From NCBI GenBank assembly GCA_014706295.1, contig JACSVZ010000004.1:88605047-88669046 (forward strand): a stretch of 64,000 nucleotides of DNA, read 5' to 3'. Positions 39,980 through 52,900 of the stretch are shown one piece after another. The notes below the pieces were generated by a model, which did not search any database, was not told the origin of the DNA, and worked only from the letters and a program-made list of their open reading frames with translations. This DNA is from Lycocorax pyrrhopterus obiensis (lineage: Eukaryota > Chordata > Aves > Passeriformes > Paradisaeidae). How positions within the stretch are numbered: position 1 is the first letter of the stretch; the number at the start of each line of letters is the position of its first letter. A program made the translations under genes and the position numbers.

Positions 39980-40130
39980 TTGTTTGTTTGGGCTTTTTGT
40001 AGGTTGTTTTTTCAGGGGAGGAGAGGTGTGCGTGGAAGGTTCTGTGGGGTTTTGAGGTTTCTTTTCTTTGGGGAGGTGTGGGGTGCTTTTGGGGTTTTTT
40101 TTGCTTTGGTTTTTTTTCCCCAAAGAGAAA
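39980..40130. repeat. G/T-rich low-complexity tract
   Basis: The plus strand consists mainly of runs of T and G (GGGGTTTT, TTTGGGG, GGTTTTTTTT). The minus strand is therefore A/C-rich and yields apparent Lys/Pro-rich frames (39866-40123 and 39951-40214) that are composition artefacts. It may be a degenerate simple repeat. Confidence 0.7.
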
Positions 40131-43100
40131 GGGATCTGCTCTGTGACTTTTTAATTTGTATGCCTGTTTGGTTGCTTTGAAATTTGTGGAGATGATGATT
40201 CCCCTTAACTTCATTTACAGTCTTCAGGACATACTAATACGTCATAATTGGTATCATATTATACTAACATGACATACTGTTTGCAGGTTTTGTAACTAGT
40301 TCAGAGTAGGGTGATTTTTATAAGGCTTTTGTTTGCCAAAACACATTGTTACATAGTATCTTCAACTAACAAGTAATAGTATCATCCTTTATGTTTTTAG
40401 GGAAGAGCTTTAAAGATGATATTTGGAAGCATAAGTGAGGGTATTAAAAAAAAAAAAAGGTGTCTTTTAAAATCTTGCAATTATTTCAAGACAATGACAT
40501 GATTTTTAGAAGCTTGTAGTCATTAGTCTTGAATGCCAAAGGCTGTTGTGGTGGTGCATTCCCCCCCCCTTTTCCAGACTGCAGTGTGATCTGAGAAATG
40601 CTTGTTGGGTCTTCATAACAGCTGTAAATATTGAAATCCAAGAATTATTGATCCGGTGACTGACAATATGAATTGGTGTATTTGCTCTAGTCCTAGTGAA
40701 GGCATTTGATTTAGCTTCTGTAGGGATAAGATTTTCCCATATGTGCTCAATAACACAATCAGGCCTTTAACTGATAAGAAAGGATTTTTAGTAGTGAGGA
40801 GCAGAGAATTCTTTATAGCTTAAATGCTCATCATGGTGATGCTTTCCTTTTCTATCAATTATGTTTTTGACTGAGGATTGTGTTTTTGGGCTCTTCTCTG
40901 CAGATAATATTTGTATTTATGTACATTAACCTTCGTTAACAGTAATAACCCTATCTGTTTTATTTGTGAAGGTTCTAAGTGGATTTTGTGTTTTTAACTC
41001 AGGCCTCAAAAGAGTTGCATATAATTTAAAAGCAATATTCAGGCTCTTAGGACTCTTTTCTTTCATCTACATTTTAATACTCCAGTGGAAATAAAGCATT
41101 TAAAGACATGCATTATTCACCTATTCATTACTGGAGTGTCATGTTAATAAATAATACCTATCAAAGTAAAGAGGTTTTTGTTGGTTTCTTTAGCTATTCT
41201 CAGAAAATACTGAATGTAATTTTTCTTATGATTATATACTAAAAACCCATAATGGCTATAGAACTTTTTATCCTACCATGAAGAAATTGCTGGTACTGTA
41301 TTTCATCTGTACAGTACATTAAGCACAATCATTTATGAAGACATTTCTAGCAAAGTTACAGTGCAGAAAAATATTTATGTTTGTCACAAATTGGATGATT
41401 TTGGAAAGTAAAGTAAAAGAATTTTATAAATCTTCACTGTTGAAACAAATAAAATTATTGGTCTTCTACTGTAAGATACTTTATAACTCTGAGGTGAAAC
41501 TTTGACCCTGCACTTGGAGACAGTGTTCATCATGTAATCACTGCTACTTACTTATTGGTGAGGAAAGTTCCCTAGAAAACTAATTTCCTACTCTATTTCT
41601 TCTCAAGGTAGAAAATTACGTTGCTGCACTACCTCATACACTGAGGTGCTGCTACTATAGATGGTAACTGAAACACATCTTCATGAAAAACTAATCTCAG
41701 TTCTGCAAGCTGGCACCAATTATTTAAGCTCATGAACTGAAGAGAGAAAAAAAAATCATCATGACGGGAAAGACTTGCAAAATAGGATTCCTGTTCACTG
41801 GCAGGTGCACAGAGACTTACTGCATGTGAGCCATTAAATTGTAATGGAATCTTCTCATGTCTCTTACAGTAGACAAGCAGTTGTCTGCTGCGGAGGGTGA
41901 ACTTGCTTCTGCCTTCCATTCTTTTCCCCACTCCCAAGTCAAAATGGGTAAACCAGCCAGACGTATTTTTGCTTCTTAAAAGACCACTCTGTATTTGTCA
42001 CTGATCGAGTACTCATAGATCATAGTCAGTAGAGGGACGGTGGTTTTTATTACTTAGTGGAGGTGAGATATTTCATCCTTGACACACTTTGATGTGATTC
42101 TTAGTAAACATGAGCTTGGATGAGCTGCTTAGCATCCATCTATGTGTCAGTTCCATCAGCGCTTAAAAAGATAAGTAACATTAGCTTATCACTGTGAATT
42201 TTTTGAAATTAGGGGGAAAGCTGACTGTATAAAAAAACTTCTGAAAGTGAAGTAGGAGTCTGCTAAGGGGAAGAGCCAGGACTAATTTTGTACTTAGAAA
42301 GGTGGAGCTCTCCTCTGCTGGTCTCACCATGCCTATAGAAATACATAGGACTAATGTGTGGTATCTGATACAGATCTCACAGAACTGTAAACGAATTCTC
42401 ACTTACTCATCTGCTGCTTTGCAATGTGAAAATCCAACATATTAAAGAATCAGGAATCTACAGCAGGGTGTTCATCAGAGATTTGGATGCTGATTCACAG
42501 GCTTCTCAGCTCATTTGGAAAATCTGGCATATGTACTTCCATTTGCCCATTTGGATGTAATCTATCAGTATTTATAACTAGAGGCTCAGCTGTTTAACTG
42601 AGGCCAAAAAAGAAAAAATAGAAATATATACCCACAGAAAAATAATATACTGGAACATTTGAGGCCTGTTCTTATACTCTAACAGAAAAATGAAGGGAAT
42701 AAAAACAACAAAAAGGCTACAGAAAATGCTAAAATATTTTGGAAGAAGTAGCGTTAACAATACTTCCACCATCATAAAGCTTCAATGAACCAATTTTATG
42801 TGACTTCTCATATAGGGAATAAATAAAGGAAGATACCACCAAGAAAGAGATGTTCCCTTTCTTGTTTTCAGCAATGTCTTTCATAATGTTATCATATTAT
42901 CTCTTTGTGATTGTAGGATTTTCTATATTGGTAAAAAAGCTATACCCAAATGAAAATAAGTGCCATTGCACAGGAAAATGGGAGATTTGCTTCCGATAAT
43001 ATTGTTACTTAAGGACCAGTGTGGATGCTCACTGTGAAGTTTTTCCTCTGACCACGCTGCATCCAGCACTCCTGACTTGGCTCAGAAGAGAGGTGAATGT

Positions 43101-45020
43101 CAGAGAAAAGTTGAAGCCAAGATCTTGGATGTGGTTAAAAATGCAATTCCTAATGTACAGAAACAGAGAGTCAGCATGGCAGAAAATCCTTGAAAGGAGG
43201 GATTTGACTTAAGCTGACTTATGTCTAAGCATTAAGACAGTTAAATTAGAACTTTTAAATTACCTAAGTGCTGATGCATCCCTGCAGCGATGGCTCTGAG
43301 TCATGTGGGCTGCGAGTTGAAGGTGGGAGGATGGCACTCGTGTGATGCAGTGTGTGGCACAGCTTGGGGGTAATGAATGCTTTTAAGCCCTCTAACTTGC
43401 TGAAAGCAGACTCCACAAGAGTGAAATTAAAAATCTGACTATTCTGAGCTGTGATTTTCTCTTGTTCTGTACTGAATAGAGCTAACTCATGCTAGCCAGA
43501 CCTAGGACAACCTTGTACTGTGCTTTAACTATGCCTGCAGTAGAGAAAAACCTGGTTAGGTGGGAACCAATGGTAGTACTGGTGTGGAGAGGAAAGAGAT
43601 AGAAAAGGAAGGGTTTGAAGAAAGAAATCCTCGGAAAAATTCTTCAGGACTACCCAGCGGGTTAGTTGTTACCTGTTCAGCTTTAACTTCATGTTTTAAA
43701 GGAGAAGCTGCAATGCTAATACATGTATTTATAGAATACATATGTTAATAGTCATGCTTCTGGTGCAACTATTTGCAAGATGCAGTGATCAGAAACATTT
43801 ATTGGTTCCCAATTCTGAGGTAACTGCAACTCTTAGAATCTTTATCACATTCATAAGAATACCAATAAGACAACAATAATTTCTGATTTCATCAACAGAA
43901 ACGTTTTGTCAGTGATTTTACTATCCCATGCCCCGCTGGGAAAAAAAAAAAAGTGTTTTCTTCCTCAGTATCGAAGCAGGTGTGTAAATATCAAAACCTA
44001 GCCTTGATTTGAGGGAAAACAGGCGGTTTTGTTTTGCTTTCTTTATGTTTTGATAGTGTTGGGGCCAAGTTTGATGGGATGAAGAATACAAAGTTCTTTA
44101 AAAAGACATACCATGCAATGAGTATTGTCAGAAAAATAGATGGTTTTGTTTTAAGGTAGTAGAAGCAATATTGCATGCATCCTAAGGGGTTAATAACATA
44201 AGCTGGTGACTTATCATAATCAGCCACTCTAAGGGAAACTGATAAATGCATGTTATATATCTGCATTTTCTTGAGACACAATTTCCTTTTTAAGCAAAAA
44301 CTAGTTGTGTACATATCATGCATTCTATGTATTCATTTTTCAGGAAAGAACCTTTCTTTGACTTATTTTGTGTCCTAGCTTCAAGTGATTTTCTAAGAAA
44401 ATCATATCTGGGGCTCCGTAAACTGTTTGAATAATGGGAGCTTTGAAGGTTTTTAAGAATTTATGGTGCAGAAATCTTATATAAGCCTAAAATATATGAT
44501 ATCAGCCACATGTCTTCTGCAGATGACCTCTAGTTGTTAGCTAATCAAAAATTTAAAAAAAAAGCAGGGGCGGGAGCTTCTGAGCTGTTCATCTGTTTAT
44601 ACCAGTCTTGAAATGAGATAAGCATCACACTTAAAGATGTGAAAAAGGCAGTGAAAAGACAGCTGTGTTTATCTCATTTACACACAAGGAAGAGAAAGTG
44701 CACCTCATTGAAGGAAAATTTTAAGTTCTTATCCATTACATTTTGTCCAGCTGTGTAGAAATTTTACAATCATTTGAGCTATCAAATGTGAAGGCTCTAA
44801 AAGGCTGCACCTTCTCTCAGTCATATTGTGCTATGAAGATTTTGGCTATAACTTGACATCAAAATATGTGACATTTTCATATTTATCTTTTTTTTTTCTC
44901 TGCCAGTATAGGTTTCTAATGCTGTAGCAATAGAACATTCCTCAGATCTGTGATACTGCATATGACTCTATGAGTGTTTGTGTAAGATATGATTTAGTTT
45001 ATTGCTTTATGATTAACTTA
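40131..45020. other. Gene-free interval, nothing recognised
   Basis: AT-rich sequence with A runs at 40446-40458 and 43941-43952. Frames are 110 codons or fewer and show no domain. A stretch at 43270-43380 is slightly richer in G+C with no other signal. Confidence 0.5.
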
Positions 45021-45085
45021 GAGTGTTCAGTGCTGTACACAGCAAAAAAGAGACTTTGTCTTTGCCTCAAGGAGCTCCTAGCCTG
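45021..45085 (+). repeat. Possible ancient L2/MIR-like fragment
   Basis: GTGTTCAGTGCTGTACACAG at 45023-45042 and TTGCCTCAAGGAGCTCCTAG at 45062-45081 follow the order and spacing of a motif pair found in old amniote L2/MIR-type repeats: a GCGCTGTACA-like block, then CCCTGCCTCAAGGAGCT, then AGTCTAA. The match is from memory and short, so this is a suggestion only. Confidence 0.35.
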
Positions 45086-45954
45086 AAGGCTGGTCTAGGC
45101 AGTCTTGCATGGGAATGTTCATCCCTGCTTTCAGATATCTGGTCCTGATATGATCTCTGCTCTATAAAAAAATTTGACTTTAGAAACCATCATTCCCACC
45201 AGAGAAACAGTTCATTCTAATCTCTTCCAGAAATGCTACAGCAGCATTTTTCAGATTTTTAGGAAAATCTTCATGTTCAAATTTTCCTCTTAGTCATGTT
45301 GAATTCCCAGACTATCAGGGGCAGAAGTTATTAAAGGCAATGTTCCCCGCAGAGTCCCAGTACCCAGTGGGTTTCCAGTCTCTTGCGTGTTTTCCAGCAA
45401 ATCTTGAAGGAAAACACTTGTTATCAGATCCACCTTTTGTACGTAATAGTGCAGACTCTTGAAATGACTACTGTAACTAGTGGCTGATATGGTAAAAACC
45501 ACTCCTCCTTGACTCCATACCTTAAACATTTGCATAGGCTTTAAAGCCACAGTTCAGTTATTTTTGTGTTTTATTAGCCAGCAAACTGTCAGGGTATTTA
45601 TACAGCTCTAACACCATTTGTTAACATGTCCACTATGATAGATGTTCTTTTCAATTTACTGTACCCTGATCTGAAGCAATTTGCACTCTGGAGGCACCAT
45701 TCAGTGTCAGCTCAATCCCAGGAGTTTTCTGAAATTCACAGACTCATTATTCTGGCTCAGTATTTAACACTTCCCAGTTGAATATTGAAGTCCTGAGGTC
45801 CTTTAGGAGGTACTAGAAAAAGTGTTTTACTGGCTGCTAAGTAAAATATGAAGACCTAGCCTGGATCTTGTCTATGAAGAAAATATTTTGATAATGAGTA
45901 AATGCTATGTTCTCATCAAAGATGACATGGCAGGGTCAAAACATCACTGCATAC
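45086..45954. other. Gene-free interval, nothing recognised
   Basis: Single-copy-looking sequence with no gene signal. One 86-codon minus-strand frame (45290-45550) shows no domain. Confidence 0.5.
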
Positions 45955-46670
45955 CATAGAATCATTAAGGTTGGAAAAACCCTCTAAGTCCAACTGTTAA
46001 CCTAGCACAAATGTGGTCAGCACTAAATCATATCTCCAACTGCCACATCCACATGTTTTTTGAACACTTCCAGGGATGGTGACTCAACCACTTCCTTGGG
46101 CAGCCTGTTTCAACACCTGAACACTATTTCAGTGGAGAAAATTTTCCTAATATACGATCTAAACTTCCCCTGGTGGAACTTGAGGCCATTTCCTCTTGTC
46201 CTATCACTTGTTACCTGGGAGAAGAGACCGACATCCACCTCATTGCAGCCTCCTTTCAGGTAGTTGTAGACAGCAATACAGTATCCCCTGAGCCTCTGTT
46301 TCTCCAGGCTAAACAACCCCAGCTCTCTCAGGTGCTCCTCATCAGACTTGTGTTCCAGACTCTTTATCAGCTCTGTTGCCCTTCTCTGGACATGCTCCAG
46401 CACCTCAATGTCTTTCTTGCAGTGAGGAGCCCAGAACTGGACACAGGATTTGAGGTGAGACATCACCAGTGCCAAGTACAGGGGGATGATCACTGCCCTG
46501 GTCCTGCTGGCCACACTGTTTCTGATGCAATTCAGAATGGGGTCGGCCACTTGTCACCTGGGCACACGCTAGCTCATGTTCAGCTACTGTTGACCAACAG
46601 CCCCATGTTCTTTTCCATCAGGGAGCTTTCCAGCCACTCTTCCCCAAGCCTGTGGCATGTGAACAGATGC
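45955..46670 (-). mobile_element. CR1 LINE retrotransposon, 5'-truncated
   Basis: A minus-strand CR1 copy of about 0.7 kb. Its 3' end is at 45955, where CATAGAATCATTAAGGTTGG on the plus strand is the complement of the CR1 terminus. It runs up into the ORF2 region encoding GEEWLESSLMEK, which ends near 46670. Compared with the copy at 18.2 kb it keeps much less of ORF2 and has a different 3' region, so it probably belongs to another subfamily. The transposition mechanism is the same, but the truncation removes the reverse transcriptase core. Confidence 0.93.
46110..46550 (-). pseudogene. CR1 ORF2 C-terminal fragment
   Basis: A 146-codon open stretch matches the C-terminal part of avian CR1 ORF2. 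Recognisable segments are [56 protein letters not shown] and [17 protein letters not shown]. This part lies downstream of the reverse transcriptase domain and has no catalytic residues. The frame is open over this part, suggesting moderate age, but the element is truncated and not functional. Confidence 0.9.
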
Positions 46671-46899
46671 TGTATGTCATAGAAAGTGTACACTGCATAA
46701 ATATGACTGAAAATGTAATGAATGGGGTTCAGCTCTAGTCTCAATGAAGTTGGTGACTGATCACAGTGGAGAGGATAGGTTTGGAGCAAACTGCGTCCAG
46801 CACATTGACTTGACACTGTGAGGAGGTGAAGTAGAAATGTCACATTATTATAGCCAGAAGTAGCCTTTGGATTAGTTTTGTCTTATGTTAAATATTATA

Positions 46900-46947
46900 A
46901 GAATCATAGAATTCTGCTGTATGAGCTGGAATGGGGAAAATCATCCC
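46900..46947 (-). mobile_element. Possible CR1 3'-tail fragment
   Basis: GAATCATAGAATTCTG at 46901 followed by GAGCTGGAATGGGGAAAATC resembles the complement of a CR1 3' end (AATCATAGAAT, then a GGTTGGAAAAGACC-like block). Only about 48 bases match. It may be a very short 5'-truncated insertion or chance similarity. Confidence 0.35.
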
Positions 46948-49900
46948 TTTTTGAATATAGTTTCTGTGTCATCAGTGAATAGCATCAATTCTTCTGACTA
47001 ATGACAGTTTAGGTCTTTTGCTGTTCTGCTGGGATCCCGTGTATAGTCCACATGCTTCCTGAGGAGGACTTTGAGTGTTCTTCATTCTGCTTTCTATATG
47101 AATTGTAAGTGTACTCTCTCCGTGAGAAATAGCCTTGGGATCTTCGCTTCCTGAAAGTGACTGCACAACATTATGTGCCTAAATTATGAGGAGCTCCAGT
47201 AGGCTGTATCTTGCTAGCAGCGGTCAGTGCTGTCTGGAAGGTTAAAGCCCCTGTTAAAGTTTGGATGGGAGCCAGAACGACTTTCACTCCATGTTAGAGA
47301 CAACCATCTAATAATATCGTGTTATGGTGTGAGCCACTATCATTCAACAGATGGCACACGTGGTGCAACATCATGCAACTCAGTTGCTGTTTCTTGAGTT
47401 CCTCCACCTAGTAATGTAGAAAAATATTAAAAGTTGACAGAAAAACATATATAGGATTCAAATGTTCTTATATGAATAATTGAATAAAAAGAGACAATTT
47501 TTTGCCTGGGTTATATTTAATTTGTTAATCTGGCTAGAAATAGTATAAGACTGTATAGAAATGTATTTGTAGCAAAAACAAAATGAAGTAATATTATTTA
47601 TGAAGCTGATAGAGAAAACCAGATATTGTTTATTCATGTGAAAATATTGTTATTTCCCTCTGCTATAATAAAATAGAGAAAGAAGAAGGTACAAGATAAG
47701 AGGGTGAAGCAAAGAGCTAGTTACAGTGGAAGGCATACATTTCAGTGTAATTAGCTTCTGCACACATATGTGTGAGCTGTGCTGAAAACAGCAGTGCTCA
47801 GGCTAAGACATGGAAGAGAAGGCTTTTCCAAATCAACCATTTGAATTTCATATATAAGTGCTTATCTATGAGGAAGATGAGTTTTGTTGAGAGAAGAAAT
47901 GCTTGGATTGATGAGGGAAAGCATAAGCAATGGAAAACAGATACGTGGGCACACACAGAAGCCTGTCAGGCATGGCTTCTCTGTAGCTGGTCCCTTAGGT
48001 ATGTTTAGAATATGTCATGCTACAGCACTGCTGCTGCTACATTATGTATGCCATCAGCAGTTTTTACTTTGTCATTTATATGGATTAACATTCTTTATGA
48101 GAATAAAGTTACTGATCTATTCTTTTGATGTATATTAAACCTTGCATGCAGTTTATGGGTTAGCATATCTAAAAAGGGACTGAGATGAAGGATTATGCAA
48201 AATTAAGTCATGGATTATACCAGCACAGTTCAGTCAGACACTTGGAAACATATGCTGATTTGCCTTTATCAAAAAAATATCAGCACTTAAAAGATTTCCT
48301 GTAGTGCCTTATTACTACTCAGTGATTTGTTTGTACACGTTTCACTGCATTAGGCAGATCTGAGTGGTAACTTTCCTCAGTGATGTTTTAGTAACTGAGG
48401 AGAGCTCTAGAGAACACTGATACCGGTGCCAGCTGTATACTGTACGGTTTTATCTTGGTCTACCTGACATGCACAAGCCCACCCAACGCTGCAGAGGAAG
48501 ACGTGTATTTCAGCAGATCTGCAATCTTTGAAAGGTCCGTTCCAGTAAGGCATGTTTTTTATCGTGGGTTTTATTAAGAGGTATTTTCGCTTTTGCCCGT
48601 CAATCTTTGTCTTCCACAGTGAGCAACAGGACAAAGTTTTAATTTAGTTGGTATGCTTTTATCAACACTACCTTCAAAAATAGTATTTTTCCCCTACAAA
48701 GGAGATACTAAATCTCAGAAGTGCTAGCAAATGTTTCTCTAAATTGCTACCAACTTGCCTTTGTGTCAGGGCATATGAGGAAATCAGGAGAAAAATGTGC
48801 CTTCTCTTCACACAGAAGAAGCTCTGAGGCATAGCCTCTGTACCTGAAAGGTGTCTTGTATCTTTGCCTTTCCCTGCTGAAGGTTACACCTCTTAGCAAA
48901 ATTTAACCTGCAGTATTCCAGCTGTTTGCACCCAGAATATAAAGGACTAATCTCCTAATTTGCCTTGCATAGAAATTTTTATTTCTGTACTTCAACTCAC
49001 TGATCATGTGCTATCACAGTCATTTGCAAGCCTGCACTATGAATAGCATCAGGGATTTAGTCTGATGAAATAGGAAAATGGTGAAAAAGCAAAAAGGACT
49101 ATTGAAAAGAAGTAAACAGGAGCAGCTCCTTATGCCAGTGGAGGTATTGCACCTTCTGCATCATGAAGTTGGGGTTTAAGACAATCACTTTGCTGTCAAT
49201 GGGAATATAGCCTAAAGTACGTTGCTGTGCAGTGTCAGGGAGAGGCAACATTTGGTGCAAGAAAAGAGATCCAAATGCATTTCTTTTTACAAACTTAACA
49301 TTTTTTAAGCTTTTCCGAGAATGCGTAAAAGCTTTTCTGTAATAACAACGAAATTTATTGTAGTGGTAATAATGCCCCATAAGTTTAATTTTCCTTTAAC
49401 AGCAGTGAATCTACTGTGTGAATCGAAGGTAGACTTGTTATTCTCTGTGAGCTGTCAGTGCAGAACTCAGTACCACATCTCCTCTTGTTTTGAAGTACAT
49501 TTTAAAATGTATTTATGTTGTTCATTCATTAACAGTCTTTGTGGCTGCGGTGTGTAATTTATAGTCATGTAGGCTAACCTCTGGTTCTGAGTTCTTCATT
49601 TTTTTAGTGCTGTTTTGTGCATGTGAAGAATATATTTGGATTTGAATAGCTTTTAGGTGACATTTAAATGCTGTTTCAAAGTACAGTTTACCTTGCCTCT
49701 AAAGACAAAGTCCTAAAGACTAGGACTACGACTCAGTCTTGAAGCATACCTTTTTTTGATCAGTTATGGTGTGAGGAATCATGCTTCTGTTCCTCTCCAC
49801 TATCTTCAGTATCCTGCTTAGGTATCCACTGAGACTTTTAGATCAAGGTAGCCATCAAGAGTTCCTTCTATAGTCAATGAGTTAATCATCTTGATCTTAA

Positions 49901-52900
49901 ATCCTAATTCTTAGACAGCTAAAATAAAATTTATTGAATGCTTGATTTCATTCTGTAAGCTTGTGTTAGGAAGTAATTTTTGCTTATGTCAGAGACATCT
50001 CTCTGGTTTTTATTTTTTGTTGAGTATCATGGTAGCAATATCTGGCATTTGAAAGAAGTTACAAGGTAAGAAGATGGAATGAACCATCAAAGAAATTAAG
50101 TATCTAATTATTTTTTAACTGACACACAGCATTTACTTCTTATGTGCTTTGAGTCTCTGACAAAGTATTCCAAAAGGTGTCTGCATTTATGTAAATAATA
50201 CATATTGATTCATATATTTGTATACATGAAAAAACCACCAACTATTGTGCAGTTTTATTACATACATACTCTGCCTAAATCCGTACATAAAGATTCAGGT
50301 AGCATACTCCTGTCTTTTCCTTTCTCTTTTTTGCTAGTCCACTTGAATTAAATAAAGAGAATATTTCCAACTGTGATAACATTTCTATTGATTAATTAAT
50401 ATTTATGTATTGCTATGGAATGAGAAGGCCACAGATAGGTATACACATAGCTTCTTGGGGATTTTTCATTAGCAGTTCACCCCTGTACCAATACTGAAAT
50501 AAACTAATTTCATTTGAGCTTTGCCTCTCTTTGTCAAAGCATCACAGATTGTGCTTTTGGCTCTAGAGTGTTTTGGTGCTGGTCAAAACAGCAGCTGTCA
50601 GATCTGCCCAGTGAGTGATAACATTACGCTAACTATAGCTGCCACAACTGCAGCAATCTTGGAAACACAGTGTCTCCCATTTCTGCAGCCCTCTTAAAAT
50701 TGGAGGCTTGAAGCGAGTTCACACAGTTGCAAGTTTATCTCCATGTGTATTTTCCTAGAATTCTTCCAGTTCTCTGTCTGTGCAAAGGTACCTTAGTTCT
50801 GCTTCTCTGGGGAGGAGAATCAACCATAAAATCTAAGGGTTTCTTAATGTGATTCTGCTGAGTTTCATCTGTACTGTATTTCTCTTTCCATGGAAAGGAA
50901 GATCTAGACTGATTTAAATATTATCAAGTTAATCCATAGAGGATTGTTTTTCCCCCTCATGTTCAAAGCATCTGTTCTACTTAGGCCCTTTTTCCCAGTA
51001 GCATATCTTTCCCTATTAGTCAAAATTATGTTGCTGTTCTCTCAGCGGCCTGTCTAAAGTAGTTGCAGCTATTCATTTGTATAACACAGTAATAATGCTT
51101 GCGGATCTTGCAAATAACGAATCAAGAAATAACACAGTTTTAGCTTATGAACATAAAAAAGCCGTGTTCATTTAAGTTCTGGTTTCAGGAATTGTGTCAA
51201 CATGTTTGAAGCAATAATAACCACTTAATGATTTGAAATGGTTTCTATGTAGAAAAACAACATACAGATACTTATTTATTTATCTGCCAGTTTCTGAATG
51301 TAAATGCTTTGTTTTCTGATTTTTTTGGTGTTTGGTTGTGTCCTTTGAAGATGGTAAGAAATATCCTGGCTAAGAGATGACAATTAAAACATTATGTATT
51401 ATGAAAAGCTGCAGTAAAACTTGAAAATCTTCCAGAATCAGTCTATTCTAACAATTTAAAAGCGGCTATTTTTTGATCAGCAAAATTACAAATCTATCTT
51501 CTACTGTAAAGAGTAAAACAATTCACATTGGATTTAAAGAGCTGTTTATAATACACGAGCTCTTTAAAGTCATTTCTACATTGCAGTTTTCAGTTCAGAC
51601 ATTACTAATTTGGCAATGACCAAGTTCATAGTCACTGATATCTTACACAGAAAAATTGCCCTTGTACTCCTTTGTACTTTTTTTCTACTATAATCAGAAA
51701 ACTATGTTGCTGAAGAAGAGCCTCTTAATTCTCATTATCAGCTATAGCAAATATGCATCAGAACTGGATTCAACAGGAATTCTTCAAGGATGAGCAGGTA
51801 AACATGTCTTTTAGAACTGTGTTCCATCTGTTTAATGTTCAGCTTGATCTAGTAGCAGTTGGCAGTAAAACTGTTTAAATTCTTATTGAGTTTCTCCTAG
51901 CATAGAAAAAAGAAGCAGAGCAATCTTGAGCAGCCTCCCTTTCAGACAGGTAACTATGGCAGAAGGCCCAGAAGCCCATCATGCTATAAAACATAAATTA
52001 TCTTAATACCTGATGACACATGGCCAAAACTTCTAAATTAATATTTTTCTTTAATCTTTCAAACTGGGGGAGGGACTTTTTAATTTCCGGGGAATTTAAA
52101 TGTTTTCAGAACTCTTTAGATATGTTGATATTTTTCCTGAGTTTTTATTGTATGATTTATAAATTTTTGCCTTTTCTCATTCTTGGTGTAGTCATCTCAG
52201 GTAACCAGATATTAAAAAAACACCAATTAAAAAAAAAAAAAAAAGTTAAAAAATCCTTCATTGGTTTCAATTAATCCTGTGCTGCAATACTGAAAAAATT
52301 CAAAACAAATTGTATTTTAGAAGTCACCATGATTATTTCAAAAGACTACTATTCTCTTTTAGAAGAGACCTATGAGTTATAACGTGTACTGCTTATAAGT
52401 TGGCATACAACCATGTATTTTCTTGAGCAGAACTGAGTTGGACAAGTATTGTACCAGAAAAGCTTTATTACCAGAAATATCAAAGTGTTCAATTGAAATG
52501 AAGAATATAAAGGTAGTAATAAGGATTTCTGCAATAGTTAATACCTTTCGATTAAGTAAAAAGATAAGTTGCCTGACCTGATTCTGTGGCTTCAGATAAT
52601 TTCAGTACACCCGGAGTTAAATTATGACTTAGAATATTTCTGCTAAAGGTAATGATAATAAAAAGCCTCCTTCCAATGTAAGACTGTGAAAATAAGATTG
52701 AACACGACAGAGAGGTCACCTCCTGACATATTTTTGTGATAGATGTAGCCAAAACCAGTGAGCATGTTTTGGTTCTCAAGTAATATATACTTGCTTAGAA
52801 TTTAAAATAAAACATAAAGTATAAATTGCTAAAAGCCTTGTTAATTTCAAGCATCATATTCCTGTTCTGGGTTTTCATGTGTATTCCCAACCGTGTCCCA

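Noticed and set aside
39866..40214. Lys/Pro-rich minus-strand protein
   Set aside because: It is an artefact of the G/T-rich low-complexity tract read on the other strand.
46173..46682. 169-codon plus-strand frame
   Set aside because: Antisense to the second CR1; it has no independent homology.
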